Source: Asterochloris sp. CNOR1
Lineage: Eukaryota > Chlorophyta > Trebouxiophyceae > Trebouxiales > Trebouxiaceae
NCBI GenBank assembly: GCA_963969365.1
Contig: OZ017747.1
Span: 1,240,001-1,304,000 of the forward strand
Reading direction: 5' to 3'
DNA: 64,000 bases
The notes under the pieces were generated by a model that worked only from the letters and a program-made list of their open reading frames with translations, had not been told where the DNA came from and did not search any database. Shown here piece after piece: positions 15,401-26,642 of the stretch (its first letter is position 1; every line of letters begins with the position of its first letter). The position numbers were made by a program, and so were the translations under genes.

Positions 15401-18400
15401 CATGAGCGCCTTGCTCCCCCTGGTGTACCTGCAACGATCATGAAGGGGGTTTGCCCTGGTGGGCAAAGAACAGCCTGGTGGTCTGGCAAGCGCAGGCCAC
15501 CTTGGAATCAGCACTAAGCACTGCCTGGCAGCAGCACCAGAAATGTAGGCTGCAGCAGTGACAGGTGGCGGCTGTGCACTTGGCGAATTTCTGCCAGCAG
15601 ACAGCTTGCCGGTTGCCAGCTTGTCAGGGGGCAAGCTCACCTGATCAGGCTGAACAAGTTGAAGCTGTCCAAGCCGGTGGCAAAGAGAAAGTCGTTCACA
15701 GTCCTCACTGCTGTTGCCGCGCTGCCTCCCTGTTGCAGGGCTGGCTCGAGCAGTGCTGTGACCGCCAGGAGATTCTGCAGGTGCTTTGCATTCCCTGCAG
15801 GCACAGGGGCTGCTCAACCGACTGAGACAAACCCTTCATATGTGTGCAATGCCAGCGGCGTCTGCTGGGAGGAATCTCTGGATGTGGCAGGCTGGCAAGC
15901 ACCCATTGCAGAGTCCAGAACTGTGAGTGCATGCCCAGGAACACTGCAGCAGCCAAAGGTGGTGCTTGTTCAGAACTCAGCTTCAGTCTCAGCCAAAGTT
16001 GGGCCTGTCAGCTGATTGTGTCATCAACATGACGTCTCCCTTGACAGCAGCCCACCTGGTGCCAGCCGAGTCCTGAAGCGCTCCAGGTAGCCGCTCAACT
16101 GTGCATGAGCCTGCTGCACCTGCGTCAGCTGCAGGGTGGCGCTGTGGGCGCTGCTGACGGCCTCCACCAGGTTGTGGGCCTCATCCACCACCACAACAGC
16201 GCCTGCCAGGGACAGGCCCAGGGACTCTCGCGTCTCCTGCAGGGTCAGGCAGCTCAGTGAAGCTGCCTCTGACTCGTTGTCAGCGGGGCAACCGCGCGCG
16301 TCCTGGACAGCTGAGCACCCACAGGGGCACAGCACAGATGCAGCGCAGTCAATGTATGCAGCGCAGTCCATGTGTGCGGGGGCCAGGAGCAGCACTGAGG
16401 AATGGCCCGCTCCCCTGTCCGCGGTCTGAGCATGCCCACCATGGTGTGGGTGATGTGTTGACAATGTGCTCTCATTCCACTGAGCCCAGCTCATGCAAAA
16501 GAGAAAGGGGTGTGCCTGGCCCTGGCCTGGAGAGTGGGCCCATGCAGGTCCTGGACAATGGGCACTGGCAATGTGTGGGCTGGGCTGGCCTCCGCCCGGC
16601 CAGGCACATGCTGGCTCCCTATGCTATCTCTCCTACCCCACACAGGTTTTGGACCATGCTCCCAGGAAGCCTGGCAGTCTGGCCTCCTCCTGCAGAGGCC
16701 ACTGCCTGTGCTGCCTGCACCGCCCAACATGACGCATGCCTAACCCCCACCTTCACCAGAAGGGAGCTGTAGGGCACCAGCACAAGGTCTGCCTCAGGCA
16801 CGGCAGCCCGACCCCCATAGTAGGGGCACTGCAGCTTGAGGCGTCCCAGCCTCGCCAGCTCCTCCACATCCATGGAATCGGCCAGAATGGCATCCACAAA
16901 CTGCTTCTGCCTTCCAGGCTTGGAGGCTGCGTAGGGGCAGCTGCAGGCCTTGGCAGCCTTGGCCTGCAGGGGCCATTGCCATGAATGAGGTACTGCTGCG
17001 GCGCTTCCTTGGCAGCCAGACCAATGTCACAAAACCCTTACAGATGCACAGCCTGTCTGAGTCCCGTAGCAAGCACACACCCCCACAAAACCCCCAGCAG
17101 ATAACACAAGGCAAGAGGCAAGAGTGGCAGTAATCCTGCAAAGTTGGCAGGATACCTTTTGAGGCCTGTGCTGGGGCTTGGCTCAGGATGTGCAGCTATG
17201 CGCATCAGTCTCATGGTCACCTTGCCCTTCTCCTGCACGGCTTGCTTCTTGGCCATGGGAGCCCGCAGCTCCTGGCAGCGCTCATTGATGCGGGGCAGGC
17301 TGCCCAGGCGCAGCACATCATCGTTGATGCACAGTGCCTGCACTGCAGCCAAAGCAGAGTCAGTGAGGGGCGTGGTGGGCGCACACATAAGGCTGGCTGA
17401 GCTTGTGGCAGCCACATTGCCAGGTGGGTCCATGTGCACCAGGCATGTGCACAAGTGCGCCCAAGCATGCTTAGTTTGCCTGCAGGTCAGGCGCGCTCAC
17501 TTTGCGGGAGGCGAGGGCCACTGTTGCCAGCGAATGCGCAAAGGGTGTGCGCTTCAGCTCGCCCACAACCTGGGTCAGCTGGCTGTGCGTGCGGCTGCAG
17601 AAGAAGACCTGCAGGCAGGCAGCGCAAGTTGCACACCCTGCATCTCGATCGCAAAATGAATCAGCTGGGTCAGCTGGCTGTCCATGCATGCGGCTGCAGA
17701 ACAAGACCTGCAGGCGGGCAGTGCAGATTGCTCCCCACTGCACACACATAGCACCTCCAAGCCTCAGCTGACAGAGCCTGTGCAGCAGCAACACAACTGC
17801 TTCAGCCAGACACCAGGCGTCCTGCCAAAGCTCCTGGGGTTACAGTCGAACAGGATCAAGGGACAGTCATACCTGCCGCCGCTTGGGCTTCTTCGCCTCT
17901 GCCCAGACCTCTGCATTGTCCGCCTCCTCCTCACTGCTGGACTCATAGCTCAGCTGCGTGGTCTGCCTGCAAGGCAGCAAGCCCCGGACTCCTTGTAGTA
18001 TGCGCCGGGGGAGTCCAGCAGCTACCCCACACATCTCACCGTCAGCAGCTACCTGTTTTACTGGCAGAAGCACAGCACATTTTTCTGCCCGAATGACAGC
18101 CCTGTGCTGGTGCCTCAGCAGCTGAGTCTCCCTCATCCAGCTCAAACAGGCAGCCAGGTGACACGATGCAGTCAACAGGCAGGGAGGTCCTTTGACGTAT
18201 CTGGCGGCCGGGGCTCCAGGCCAGATGCAGCAGGTGTTTGCAAAAACCTCTCCTACGGCTGCAGCAGGGGGGCCCAGTCGTAACCTTACAGCAGGGCTCT
18301 GACCCCACCTTGCAGCCTTGTGCTCAAAAGTTTCCCACCAGTGGCTGCCCTAGGCGGGCCTGGCTTGACATCACAAAAGCCCCCTGAACCCACCTGGCAG

Positions 18401-19171
18401 CTCTGCGCTTCAGGCCAGGTTCCCCGGTGTCAGAGTCCCATTCCTCCAGCCCAAACTCCTCCAAGCCGTCAGGGGTTGCATTGCAGTCCCTATTCTCGTC
18501 AGCTGGCTCCACCTGCTGCGACTTCCTGGCGGGATGATCCTGTTTGCAGCGGACCAGTCTGGTCTGAGCCTTGGCGATGCGGGCTGCCCTGTCTTGTTCA
18601 TGCTGCAGCCTGACCTGCTGTTCTTGCTCGGCCGACTGGTCCAGCAGCCAGGATGGCATGTCATCCCCTACATCTGCATATGGTCATGGCATGCCTCTAA
18701 GAGATGGGACATGATCGCCCCACATGCCTGGCAATGCAAACGTCAGTTGTGCTGGGCATGCTCAAAGAAGCTGCAAGTCCCCTTCTTGCCCCCTCATCAC
18801 AGCTGCGCAAGTGAGCTTTCAAGCAGGTGCCCTCAGTAACTCACGCAAGGCGTCAAAGTAGTACCCACCTTCTCGGGCGCTGGGCACTGTGCAAAGTGCA
18901 TCCTCTTTGTGCTTATCATCCAGCCACTGCAGTGTGGCGCAGATCAGGCTGAGCGTCTTGCCAGTGCCTGCAGGTCAGGCGGCTGGGTTCTGTTCAGCAG
19001 GTTGGGCTGAGCGACCTGGCGAGAGGATGTTGGCAGAGGCTGACCTGTTGGGCTCTCAAACAGTCCCACACCACCGCTGGTGAGAGTCTGGTGCAGAGCC
19101 TGCATGAAGTCCTGCTGGATGCCATAGGGCTGGTAGGGGAAGGCGGGAAAGTCTGTATGATCTGGGACCAT
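12446..19171 (-). CDS. DDX11/CHL1-type Fe-S DNA helicase
   Basis: Superfamily 2 XPD-like 5'-3' DNA helicase of the DDX11/ChlR1/Chl1 branch, known for sister-chromatid cohesion and replication-linked repair in the nucleus. The ATG at 19171 opens MVPDHTDFPAFPYQPYGIQQ, a typical N-terminal Q-motif region. FESPTG joins TGKTLSLI across an intron to give Walker A. VFFCSRTHSQLTQVV is motif Ia. LPRINERCQELR, then ACSCPY and QCPYYGG, supply the cysteines of the Fe-S domain. VVVVDEAHNLVEAV is the DEAH box, SCGHV lies near motif III/IV, VVGGKMAEGINF is motif V, and NQCIGRVIRHSQDWA is motif VI. The stop is at 12446-12448. All key motifs look intact. Exon borders near the acidic, Lys-rich insert (17.9-18.6 kb) were not resolved. 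Family assignment is firm. Confidence 0.9.
12499..12503 (+). terminator. Possible UGUAA poly(A) signal for HPPK-DHPS
   Basis: The motif tgtaa lies 95 nt past the HPPK-DHPS stop, inside the last exon of the convergent DDX11 gene. UGUAA is the common chlorophyte poly(A) signal. If used, the two transcripts overlap in antisense. Confidence 0.4.
17560..17730 (-). repeat. Exon-edge echo before the DDX11 motif Ia exon (offset ~95 bp)
   Basis: On the minus strand the motif Ia exon begins near 17610 with gtcttcttctgcagccgc. About 95 bp upstream in the transcript (17666-17720) lies a roughly 60-bp copy of the acceptor and the exon start, at close to 90% identity. It would read VLFCSRMHGQ but carries a 3-4-bp indel and then diverges, so the copy is dead. 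It is the best preserved echo in the window. Confidence 0.9.
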
Positions 19172-20000
19172 GCTGCCCACCTACAGGCCTGGGAGTGTAG
19201 ATCACACCACTATGATGGCCTTCTGGGGCTTTAGCACATCCAGAGGGGCCTGGACCGGCTGCAATTTCCAGGTCTGTGACCTGATGTGGGTCTCTTGCTT
19301 GTACTTAGTGTAAGGCGTCCCCAGCTGATCGAGCCAGCATGCAGGCTTTCGGAGGGCCCCAAGCTGCTGCAATCTGCAGGTCAACAGGTTGACTACCGAG
19401 CCGGTCTTGTTTGGGGCCGTTTGCCCTTGTTCTAGCAGCAAAGCACCCAGGACCTGGGCCAAAGGCACCACCATGTCAAGGGCTGTAAGGCCTAGGCCAA
19501 TTGATTTCAATAGGAAACTTGAGATTGTCAGAGACGTGCAGCAGCTTGATGTAGAGCCCACAGGAGACCTACCCTTAAGCAGCAATGTGGTGGCGGGGGC
19601 AGAGGCGCCTCTTCAAGCTCAGGAGGTGCGCTCATGTGATGTGAATGTACAATCTCAGATGCTGGTGCCTTGCTGCCTCGGGGGTCCACTGAAGCCCTTG
19701 GAAGCTGCGCGCAATTGTTTCGGGCGGCGCATGTGTGTATTGGCAGAGAATCGGGCTTGAATGCTAGGCGGTGGCATGCAATTAGCCTCATCTTTTTCCT
19801 CTATCAGACACCCTGATGCATGCAAAGCTGCTGCACCCCACGAAAATGCGCGTGTGTTCATGTCGTCCATTGTTTGCAGCACACAGCAGCACACAGCAGC
19901 TTGCATGAACCCATGTCGGCCTTCCATCTCTTTGTGCGCTGCCGCTGTGTTCCCGGCCTGCTCTGCTCAAAATGCCCCCACTGTGCTGCAGGCCAAGATT
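19172..20000. promoter_or_regulatory. Shared upstream region of divergent DDX11 and EPC genes
   Basis: About 830 bp separates the start codons of two divergent genes, so it must contain both promoters and 5' UTRs. No convincing TATA box or conserved element was seen. A tgctgcag just before ATG 20001 may be the acceptor of a 5' UTR intron of the EPC gene. Confidence 0.55.
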
Positions 20001-23000
20001 ATGGCAAAAACCAAGGCCAAGGTGACCAAGGACATTCCCACCCCCTTTGTGCGGGAGATCCAGACCTACCGGTGGGACTACTTACCCATTCACAGGGAGC
20101 CTCGCACATACATTCGTGGCAAAGGTCAGACCTGCTCCCCATTCAGCACACCATGTCCTCTACCATCAGCCCCTCTGCAACTTGCATGAGGTTCACAAGA
20201 CACAAAGCCATGCAGCTACACGCGGGGCAGATCCGAGGCTGCTCAAACAGGTGACCTGTGGGGCAGCACGCAAGCCATGCTTTTCTGTCTTGCATGGTCA
20301 GAGGCCTTGTGCGCGCATCATGCGCAAAGGTCTGCGCTGCATTGGCCGGCTTACCGTGCCGCCGCCTTGTAGGCATAGGAGCCCCGCACCGCTTGCTGTA
20401 CATGGGATGCGGATTGCTGCATCCCTTCAGCGTCCTGTTCTGTTCTCAGCCACAAGCATTGGCTTGGTCTGAAAGCTCCTTTTTTGCGAAATGAGCCTAA
20501 GTGCGTCCTGTGTGCAGTGCTGCATAAGCAACCCCGTCAGTTTGGCTGGCCGTAACCCTCACCGTGCGCTGCTTCCCCCTGCAGCGGATGGGTGTGCTGC
20601 TCATTGCTGCCTGCAGGCAACTGCCAAGTTGCTGACCGCTGCATGAACCCGTGCTGCCATACCTTGCAGCTGCACGGGGCCTATCCCTCACAGCAGTTTC
20701 TGCTGCCTCCTTCAGCTGGAGTTGGGTGGACAGAGGATGACACAGTGGAGTATGACCTGGACCGTGACGACGAGGCTTGGCTGGCGCGATTCAATGGGGA
20801 CCAGGAGCGCATGACCCACCGGCGTCTGGAGGAGCTGCTGTGGAAGCTGGACTGCGCCAACGCCGAGGCCACCAACTCTGTGCTCAGCGCTGCCAGTGAG
20901 TGCTGTCGCTTGCAGGGCTGCAAGGTGGCCCGACCTTGGCCCAGCAGCGCCCGCTGCACCCACAGCTATTGGCACAGCTGCATGCCGGTCCTAGACCCTG
21001 TGTTCAGCGTTGCCTGTGCCTGCCACGGCTGCACATCTGTACCAGGCCTGGCAGCTGCAGAACGGCCCTATGTTCAGCAGCACCTGTGACTGCCTGATGC
21101 ACCACGCTGATCTAGTGCTTTTTTGGCACAACTTGCCAGCTGCTTCCCAGATATATCTGCTCCACTTGTCCAGTGTCTGACATGCCGTGACCCAGCAAGG
21201 TTGCCTCGCACCAGCCAGGCTGCAGCGCCCCAGCTCACCAATTGCTGTTACGTTTTTTGCACCATATGCTGGGCTTGCCTGGAGCAAAAGTGGCAGCCTC
21301 ACAGCTGACACACTCTTTACAAACTGCTGCTCCAGATTGGCCGCGCAGTTTTTCAGCTGCTGAGGCTCTTCCACCCCTGGCCACTTTGATGCCCCAACCC
21401 CTCTGCAGACGCCCATGTGCCTGAGCTCTTCAATTTCACGTGCCTCATGCTCATACATCCTTTGATCATGTGCCTGACACCTGTGCAGACCTATGCCTGT
21501 GCGCCATAGCGTGCCACCCCTGCAGCCATGCACGTTTTGGGTATTTGTCTGGCCCCTGTGCAGATGCCGGTGACTTCAGCTCCTAACCCCCACTGCTTGA
21601 CCAGCTCATTGAGCCGCTTGATCATCACAACATGATGTCCCCTGTGCAGATGCCTCTGCATCTGAGCGCGCCACGCCTGCGGCCTGCGCCACCACAGACC
21701 ATATGAGCAAGGAAGAGGCTTTCCACGCGCTGGGCTCGGTGGCTCCCCTGCGGCCGGCTATCCGTGCAGAGGTGTACCGCTACTGGAAAGACAAACGACG
21801 GCGCCTGGGGAGGCCCCTAGTGCGGCGCCTGCAGGCCCCCACCAGCGCCAACGACCCTAACCACTACCACGTCTTCAGGTGGGCCGCCCTGTGGGATCTG
21901 CAAGCGCAAGGCAGCGTCCATTGACGCTGTGTTCCCCTTCAGGCTCTGCAGAGCCGCTTTGCTATCACGGCTTGAGATGAGCCGTCTGGTGCACGTCAAA
22001 CTGCACAGGGCAGAGATGCTAGATCTGATGCTCCCTGGCAGCCTGGCTAACACACGATTGCATCTAGACCACATGTTGTGTGACATGGGCTCTGCAAAGT
22101 GTCCTCAGGTGCTTGCACTGAGGAGGCACCACAGGCCGGTGAAGACACTTCCCTCCCTGCCCCTGGATACAAGCATCTTAGGCGTTGGGCCTGCCAATGC
22201 CTTGCCCCTTGCCTTGTCTCTGCAGATTGAAGGGCAACAGGTTCCAGACTAGCAGGGCTTCAGTCAAGTAATATGTGACAAACTAGCTGAATCTGTGTGG
22301 GCCAATTGATGCAGGCCGCGGGAGAAGGCAAACCGCCCACAGACTCGGCGACGCAAGGACACAAATGAGGAGAACTTGGAGAAGCTGCGCACCATCCGCC
22401 TGAACCAGCAGAAGGCCGTAGAGCTGGCGCAGCTGGTGCTCAAGCGCGAGAAGAAAAAGCAGGCGTTGGTGGTGAGCCTGGGATGTTGGGTTTGCAGGGT
22501 GGGTGCTTGGGATGAGGACTTCAGGGCAGGCTTGGCGCTTGTAGACAGGTGCAAGGGGCAGCAGGCTGTGGTGGTGAGCCCAGATGTGCATTAAAACATG
22601 CAGCATAGGGGAGGCTTGCCAGGGCAGCTGGCGCATCTGGGGCTCAAATGCTTGAACAAGAAGCAGGTGCTATGGACAACCTGCCATGCAGAAAGGAGTG
22701 TGACTGGGGTCAATCTGGGGCCTTGTAGAGCCTCGGGCCAGGTGAAGGGGCAAAGGGCTGGCAGAGAAATGACAGGAAGAAGCAGGGGCTGGTGATAATT
22801 TAAAGGGCGTATCGCAAGTTTGACATATTGTGTTTGTGGGGAGGAAGGGCACATGCTGCCCTGTGTGGCTGACTGCTGCAGAGAAGTCCTTTTGCCTGCT
22901 TGCTGATGCTTGCAGCCCTCTTCTGCATGAGGTAGTACAGGCAGCAGCCCGCAGACCTGGCAGCTGTGCTGGCCAGTCTGTTGCCCTCAGGATGCGCCGA

Positions 23001-26000
23001 TTACAACCTGGATATTCTGTAGGCCCATCATAGCACATGCTGCTCTGCCAGCAGCAGACTGAGTCTCGTTCTGCTGCCAGTCAGCTGCCAAACATCCTCC
23101 GTTTGCTGCTCTGAAGCGCATCCATGGAGCATGCAGAATCCACTCATAAAGGCCCAGCAATTATCTGTCCTCCCCTAGCATGCTGCTGCCCCTGCTTCTG
23201 TAGGCTGCTGCAACAAGCAGACATTGACCAGCAGCACTGCCCCAAGAAAGTCCTGCTGCCTTCAAGTCAGGTCCACAGCGAGGCCCTGACATAAATGGTT
23301 TGAGTGCAGAGTATGTGGCCAGCAACATTACCCAACAGCGCACCAGCTGGATGGCCCTGCTGTTGTGTATGAGCCTTGGTGCAGCACCCAGCATCCTTTC
23401 TGCTGACAAGCCAACTTCTGCTCTCGCTACCTGTTTTGTGTGCCTCCTGCAGTATGCAGAGGTTGATCTGCAGCAGTGTAGACACCATGCCAACAGCTGT
23501 GACTGGCCCCAGACCATGGCTTGTCCTGCACCCTGCAGAAGTTGTTGGAAGCAGCGATGCCCCACCTCCTGTCCGCTGGCAAGTGACTGTGCCCTAGACG
23601 GACCTTGACTACAAGTACGGTCCCTGCCTGCAGTATGCGGAGATCGACCAGCAGCAGTATCAGCTACGCATGCACCACGATCCCCGTGAGGTATGTGCAC
23701 ATACCGAGGCGGACTATCAGGCAGTGGTGGCCTCGGGGAAGCGGGGGCGACCCCACGGTTTTGACATCAAGTCGGAGCGGGAGCGGCAGCAGCTGGAGGC
23801 GGCCGACCCCACCATGAACCCTGCAATGGTCCGCAAAGTCAGGAAGCGGTGAGTTGCCTTGATGAACTGGTCTGTGCTGCTTGGAGAGACCGTTTGCCAG
23901 GCGGCAGCAGGCAGAAGGTTATAAGCAGTTGGGACCTGTTAGTCTGGCGGTCTCTGCACAATGCTGCTGACGGCAGATGTCTGTCAGCCTGGCAAGATTT
24001 GCCGAGGTGTCTTGGGAGGCCAGCTCGCCTGACTTTATCAAAGCAAGCCTGCAGTCCACGCCTCCCTGCTTTACCCTCCCTGCAGACCGTTATGTGCCTT
24101 CCCATGACCATGTGCAGCCTGACTCGTGTCTGCTGTGGGTGGCGCCTGCCTGACATGCTGCATGACCGTGCTGCAGAAAGCGAGAGGCTGGCAAGCCGGT
24201 GCCCCTGGCGGCTTTGCCGCCGCCTCCGCTGCCCACCCCCGCCCACATGCATTTTACCATGCGCCCCCAGCTGGAGAGCCTGCAGGACAAGGGGGAGCTC
24301 TGGGCGGTGAGCTGCTCCTGCTGCACTGAGATGCCAGTCTAAACATAAAGTAAAGATAAGCTGTGGACTGTGCACCTGCTCCCAGACAAGGTGCGGCATG
24401 CCCGGCTGACTGTCTGCCTGTTGACTGGGCACACTGTGCCCTGATGGCTGTCAATTGGGTGGCAGATGCACGCAACGCTTGCAGGCGCCTTTGAAGGGCC
24501 TGCTGCTGGCATGTGAACAGGACCAATTGGCGGCTGCGATGTGCTTCTTTCTTCTTTTTTTCTCACGCCACTCAGGGCATGGCCCGAGCTGACTGTTGTG
24601 TCCCTGCAGCTGCCTGAGGAGCTGGTGCCCGAGCTGCTTTCAGAAAGGCGGCGGTGCAGGGCACGCGTCGGCCGTGGCGGGCGCCTCATGTTTGACAGGT
24701 GGGCGCCCGCTGGCCAGGAATGGCCAGGCCTGCCTTTTGCTGCACTGTGCGTGTGTTCCTCACCTCTGTGCTGTTTTATGTCTGGCCTGCTGTCCTGCCT
24801 GGAGCTTGAAGGCCACACAGAGTCTTTGCAGAGCACTGCCAGGCCAGCCATGCATGCTTGCCGGAGACTTAGGAGTTGGCAGTCACAAGCCCCTGCTGTG
24901 CAGGTGTGACCCCTTCACCTATGAGCCCTATGAGCCCTATGAACCGAAGCCAGAGCAGCAGGCAGCAAGTGCCTCGGTGGGTGCCAGGCACTGTCCAGTG
25001 ACCAGTCCACATGGCTTGTGCACCTCTTGCCCTGGTGCAGCCCCATGCTTTGCAGCACTCCTGCATGCTGGCTCCCCTGCATGGCTGATCTTGCCAGAGT
25101 TTGCCATCAGCAGGTGCCGTCTGCATCAGAGCCCTCTGCACAGTAGCCTCCCGCATCATGAATTAGGCCGCCTCCTGCATGCAGGCTCAGGAGGGGGAGC
25201 AATGGCGGCCCTTCTATGAGCGCCCCAACCCCTTCGTATCGGCCCCTGCCCAGCAGGCCACTTCTGGCCCTCAGGCAGGCGACACCCACCGGCAGCCGCA
25301 GACAGCTGAGGCAGGCAACACTGGGAGCGGGCAGACTGGGACAGACGCTGGCGGCGGCAGCGCGCAGGCGATGGGGCCTGCTGCTGAAGCTGGGGAGCAG
25401 GCGCAGGCAGGCGGCCAGGCAGGGGGTGGTGTGGCTGCTCCGCTCCAGCCAGCAGCTGGCCAAGACCACGATTGTGGGCAGGTCAAACGCGAGGTCACCC
25501 CGCAGGCACACTCTCAGGTCAGCTGCTGTCCTGACGAGCTTGAGGGTGGCTGGGCAGTGGGCTCTCATGGGACGAGGGCCCGCTTTGAGGGGTGCGAGCG
25601 GTTACAAATGATGGGCATTGGTCATGCCAGTGCCAGGTTGTTGCCAAGCATGGGTGCTGTGGTAAAGTGTGCCCGATTCCCAAGTAGTTGTTGACAAAAC
25701 CCAGCGCTGACATCTTTCATGCAGCCGACGGGCAATGGCCTGGTTGCCAACGGCGTGTCTGGGCAGGACCATGGTGCTCAAGAGTCAACGCCTGGGGCAA
25801 GCAGCCTCAAGCGCAGTGCAACACCCGTGGGGCCTGGGACAGAAGGGCGTAGCGATGTGAAGCGGGAGCCTGGCACCAGGAAGGCATGTACCGGAGTGCA
25901 CGTCTCTGCTCAAAGATCATCTTGATGTACTCCTGCATGAGCCTCACAGGGTGTCTTGTTCTGGCACAGGCAGCAGGAGTGCTGACAGGTTTGAAAGAGA

Positions 26001-26315
26001 GAGTGCTGCAGTCCTGCAAGAGCTTGGCAGGGTGACCAATGTGAGTGCAGGCAGCAGAGGGGCATCATTCCTTGTAGGGACTCTTAAGGTTCTCATCCCC
26101 TGTGTTCAAACACTTTTCTCAATTGCAGCGCTCTGTGTGACGTACCCACCAGCCTGCTGTCCTTAAACGTGCAGGGCAGGATGGGCAGCAGCAAGGCGGG
26201 CAAGCGCAAGGCTTCTGCCTTAAACGGCGAGACAGATAATCTGGCAGTCAGCAGTCGCAGGGGCCCTGGTCGTCCAAAGGTTGCCAGGGTGAGAACTGAC
26301 TGCCTCCTCATCTAG
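20001..26315 (+). CDS. Enhancer of polycomb-like protein (NuA4/TIP60 subunit) with C-terminal AT-hook
   Basis: EPC/Epl1 proteins scaffold the NuA4 histone H4/H2A acetyltransferase in the nucleus. Exons by phase: 20001-20124, 20716-20895, 21650-21878, 22315-22471, 23634-23848, 24177-24306, 24610-24698, 24904-24976, 25185-25517, 25725-25887, 25970-26040, 26175-26315. Exon 1 reads IPTPFVREIQTY, DYLP and TYIRGK, the classic EPcA start. Exon 2 has EYDLDRDDEAWL; exon 3 YWKDKRRRLGRPLVRRLQAP; exon 4 TRRRKDTNEENLEKL and a Lys-rich helix; exon 7 RVGRGGRLMFDR. Nearly all junctions keep phase without stops. The Gln/Ala-rich C-terminus ends in RRGPGRPKVAR, an AT-hook (GRP core), so this protein may contact AT-rich DNA itself. 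The start was chosen because the EPcA motif follows the ATG within 12 codons. Confidence 0.88.
23446..23690 (+). repeat. Exon-edge echo in the EPC gene (offset 181 bp)
   Basis: The exon starting at 23634 (tatgcggagatcgaccagc...) has a decayed copy 181 bp upstream beginning with the same cctgcag acceptor (23446-23452). About 25 of the first 30 bases match (tatgcagaggttgatctgcagcagt-like), then similarity fades. Confidence 0.85.
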
Positions 26316-26512
26316 TATAACCGAGAATTTTGCAGTGACAGCGTCTTGCTGTTATGTTTCCATTGCCAGGCTTGCCGTAACTGGCACCTTGCACAACCAG
26401 ATTCCTGTCTCTGCTGCAGACGTCCCCAGGCCCTGACTGACCAACCTGACGCTCTTCCACAAATGCCACCTCCTTATCACCAGAATTTCCCCTCCTCAGG
26501 ACCCTAACTTGC

Positions 26513-26517
26513 TGTAA
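26513..26517 (+). terminator. Probable UGUAA poly(A) signal of the EPC gene
   Basis: tgtaa lies about 200 nt after the EPC stop codon, in an AT-richer stretch (tgctgtaaaatatata) between two convergent genes. The position fits chlorophyte 3' ends. Confidence 0.5.
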
Positions 26518-26642
26518 AATATATAGGACATGCAAAGTAACAATGAACGAATGAACCACGTCCTGAGAGAAGCAATGTTCCAGCAAGCATTTTTGTCAGA
26601 AATCTCACTCGCTTCAGTGCGTGGTTAGATTGTGTAAATGTC

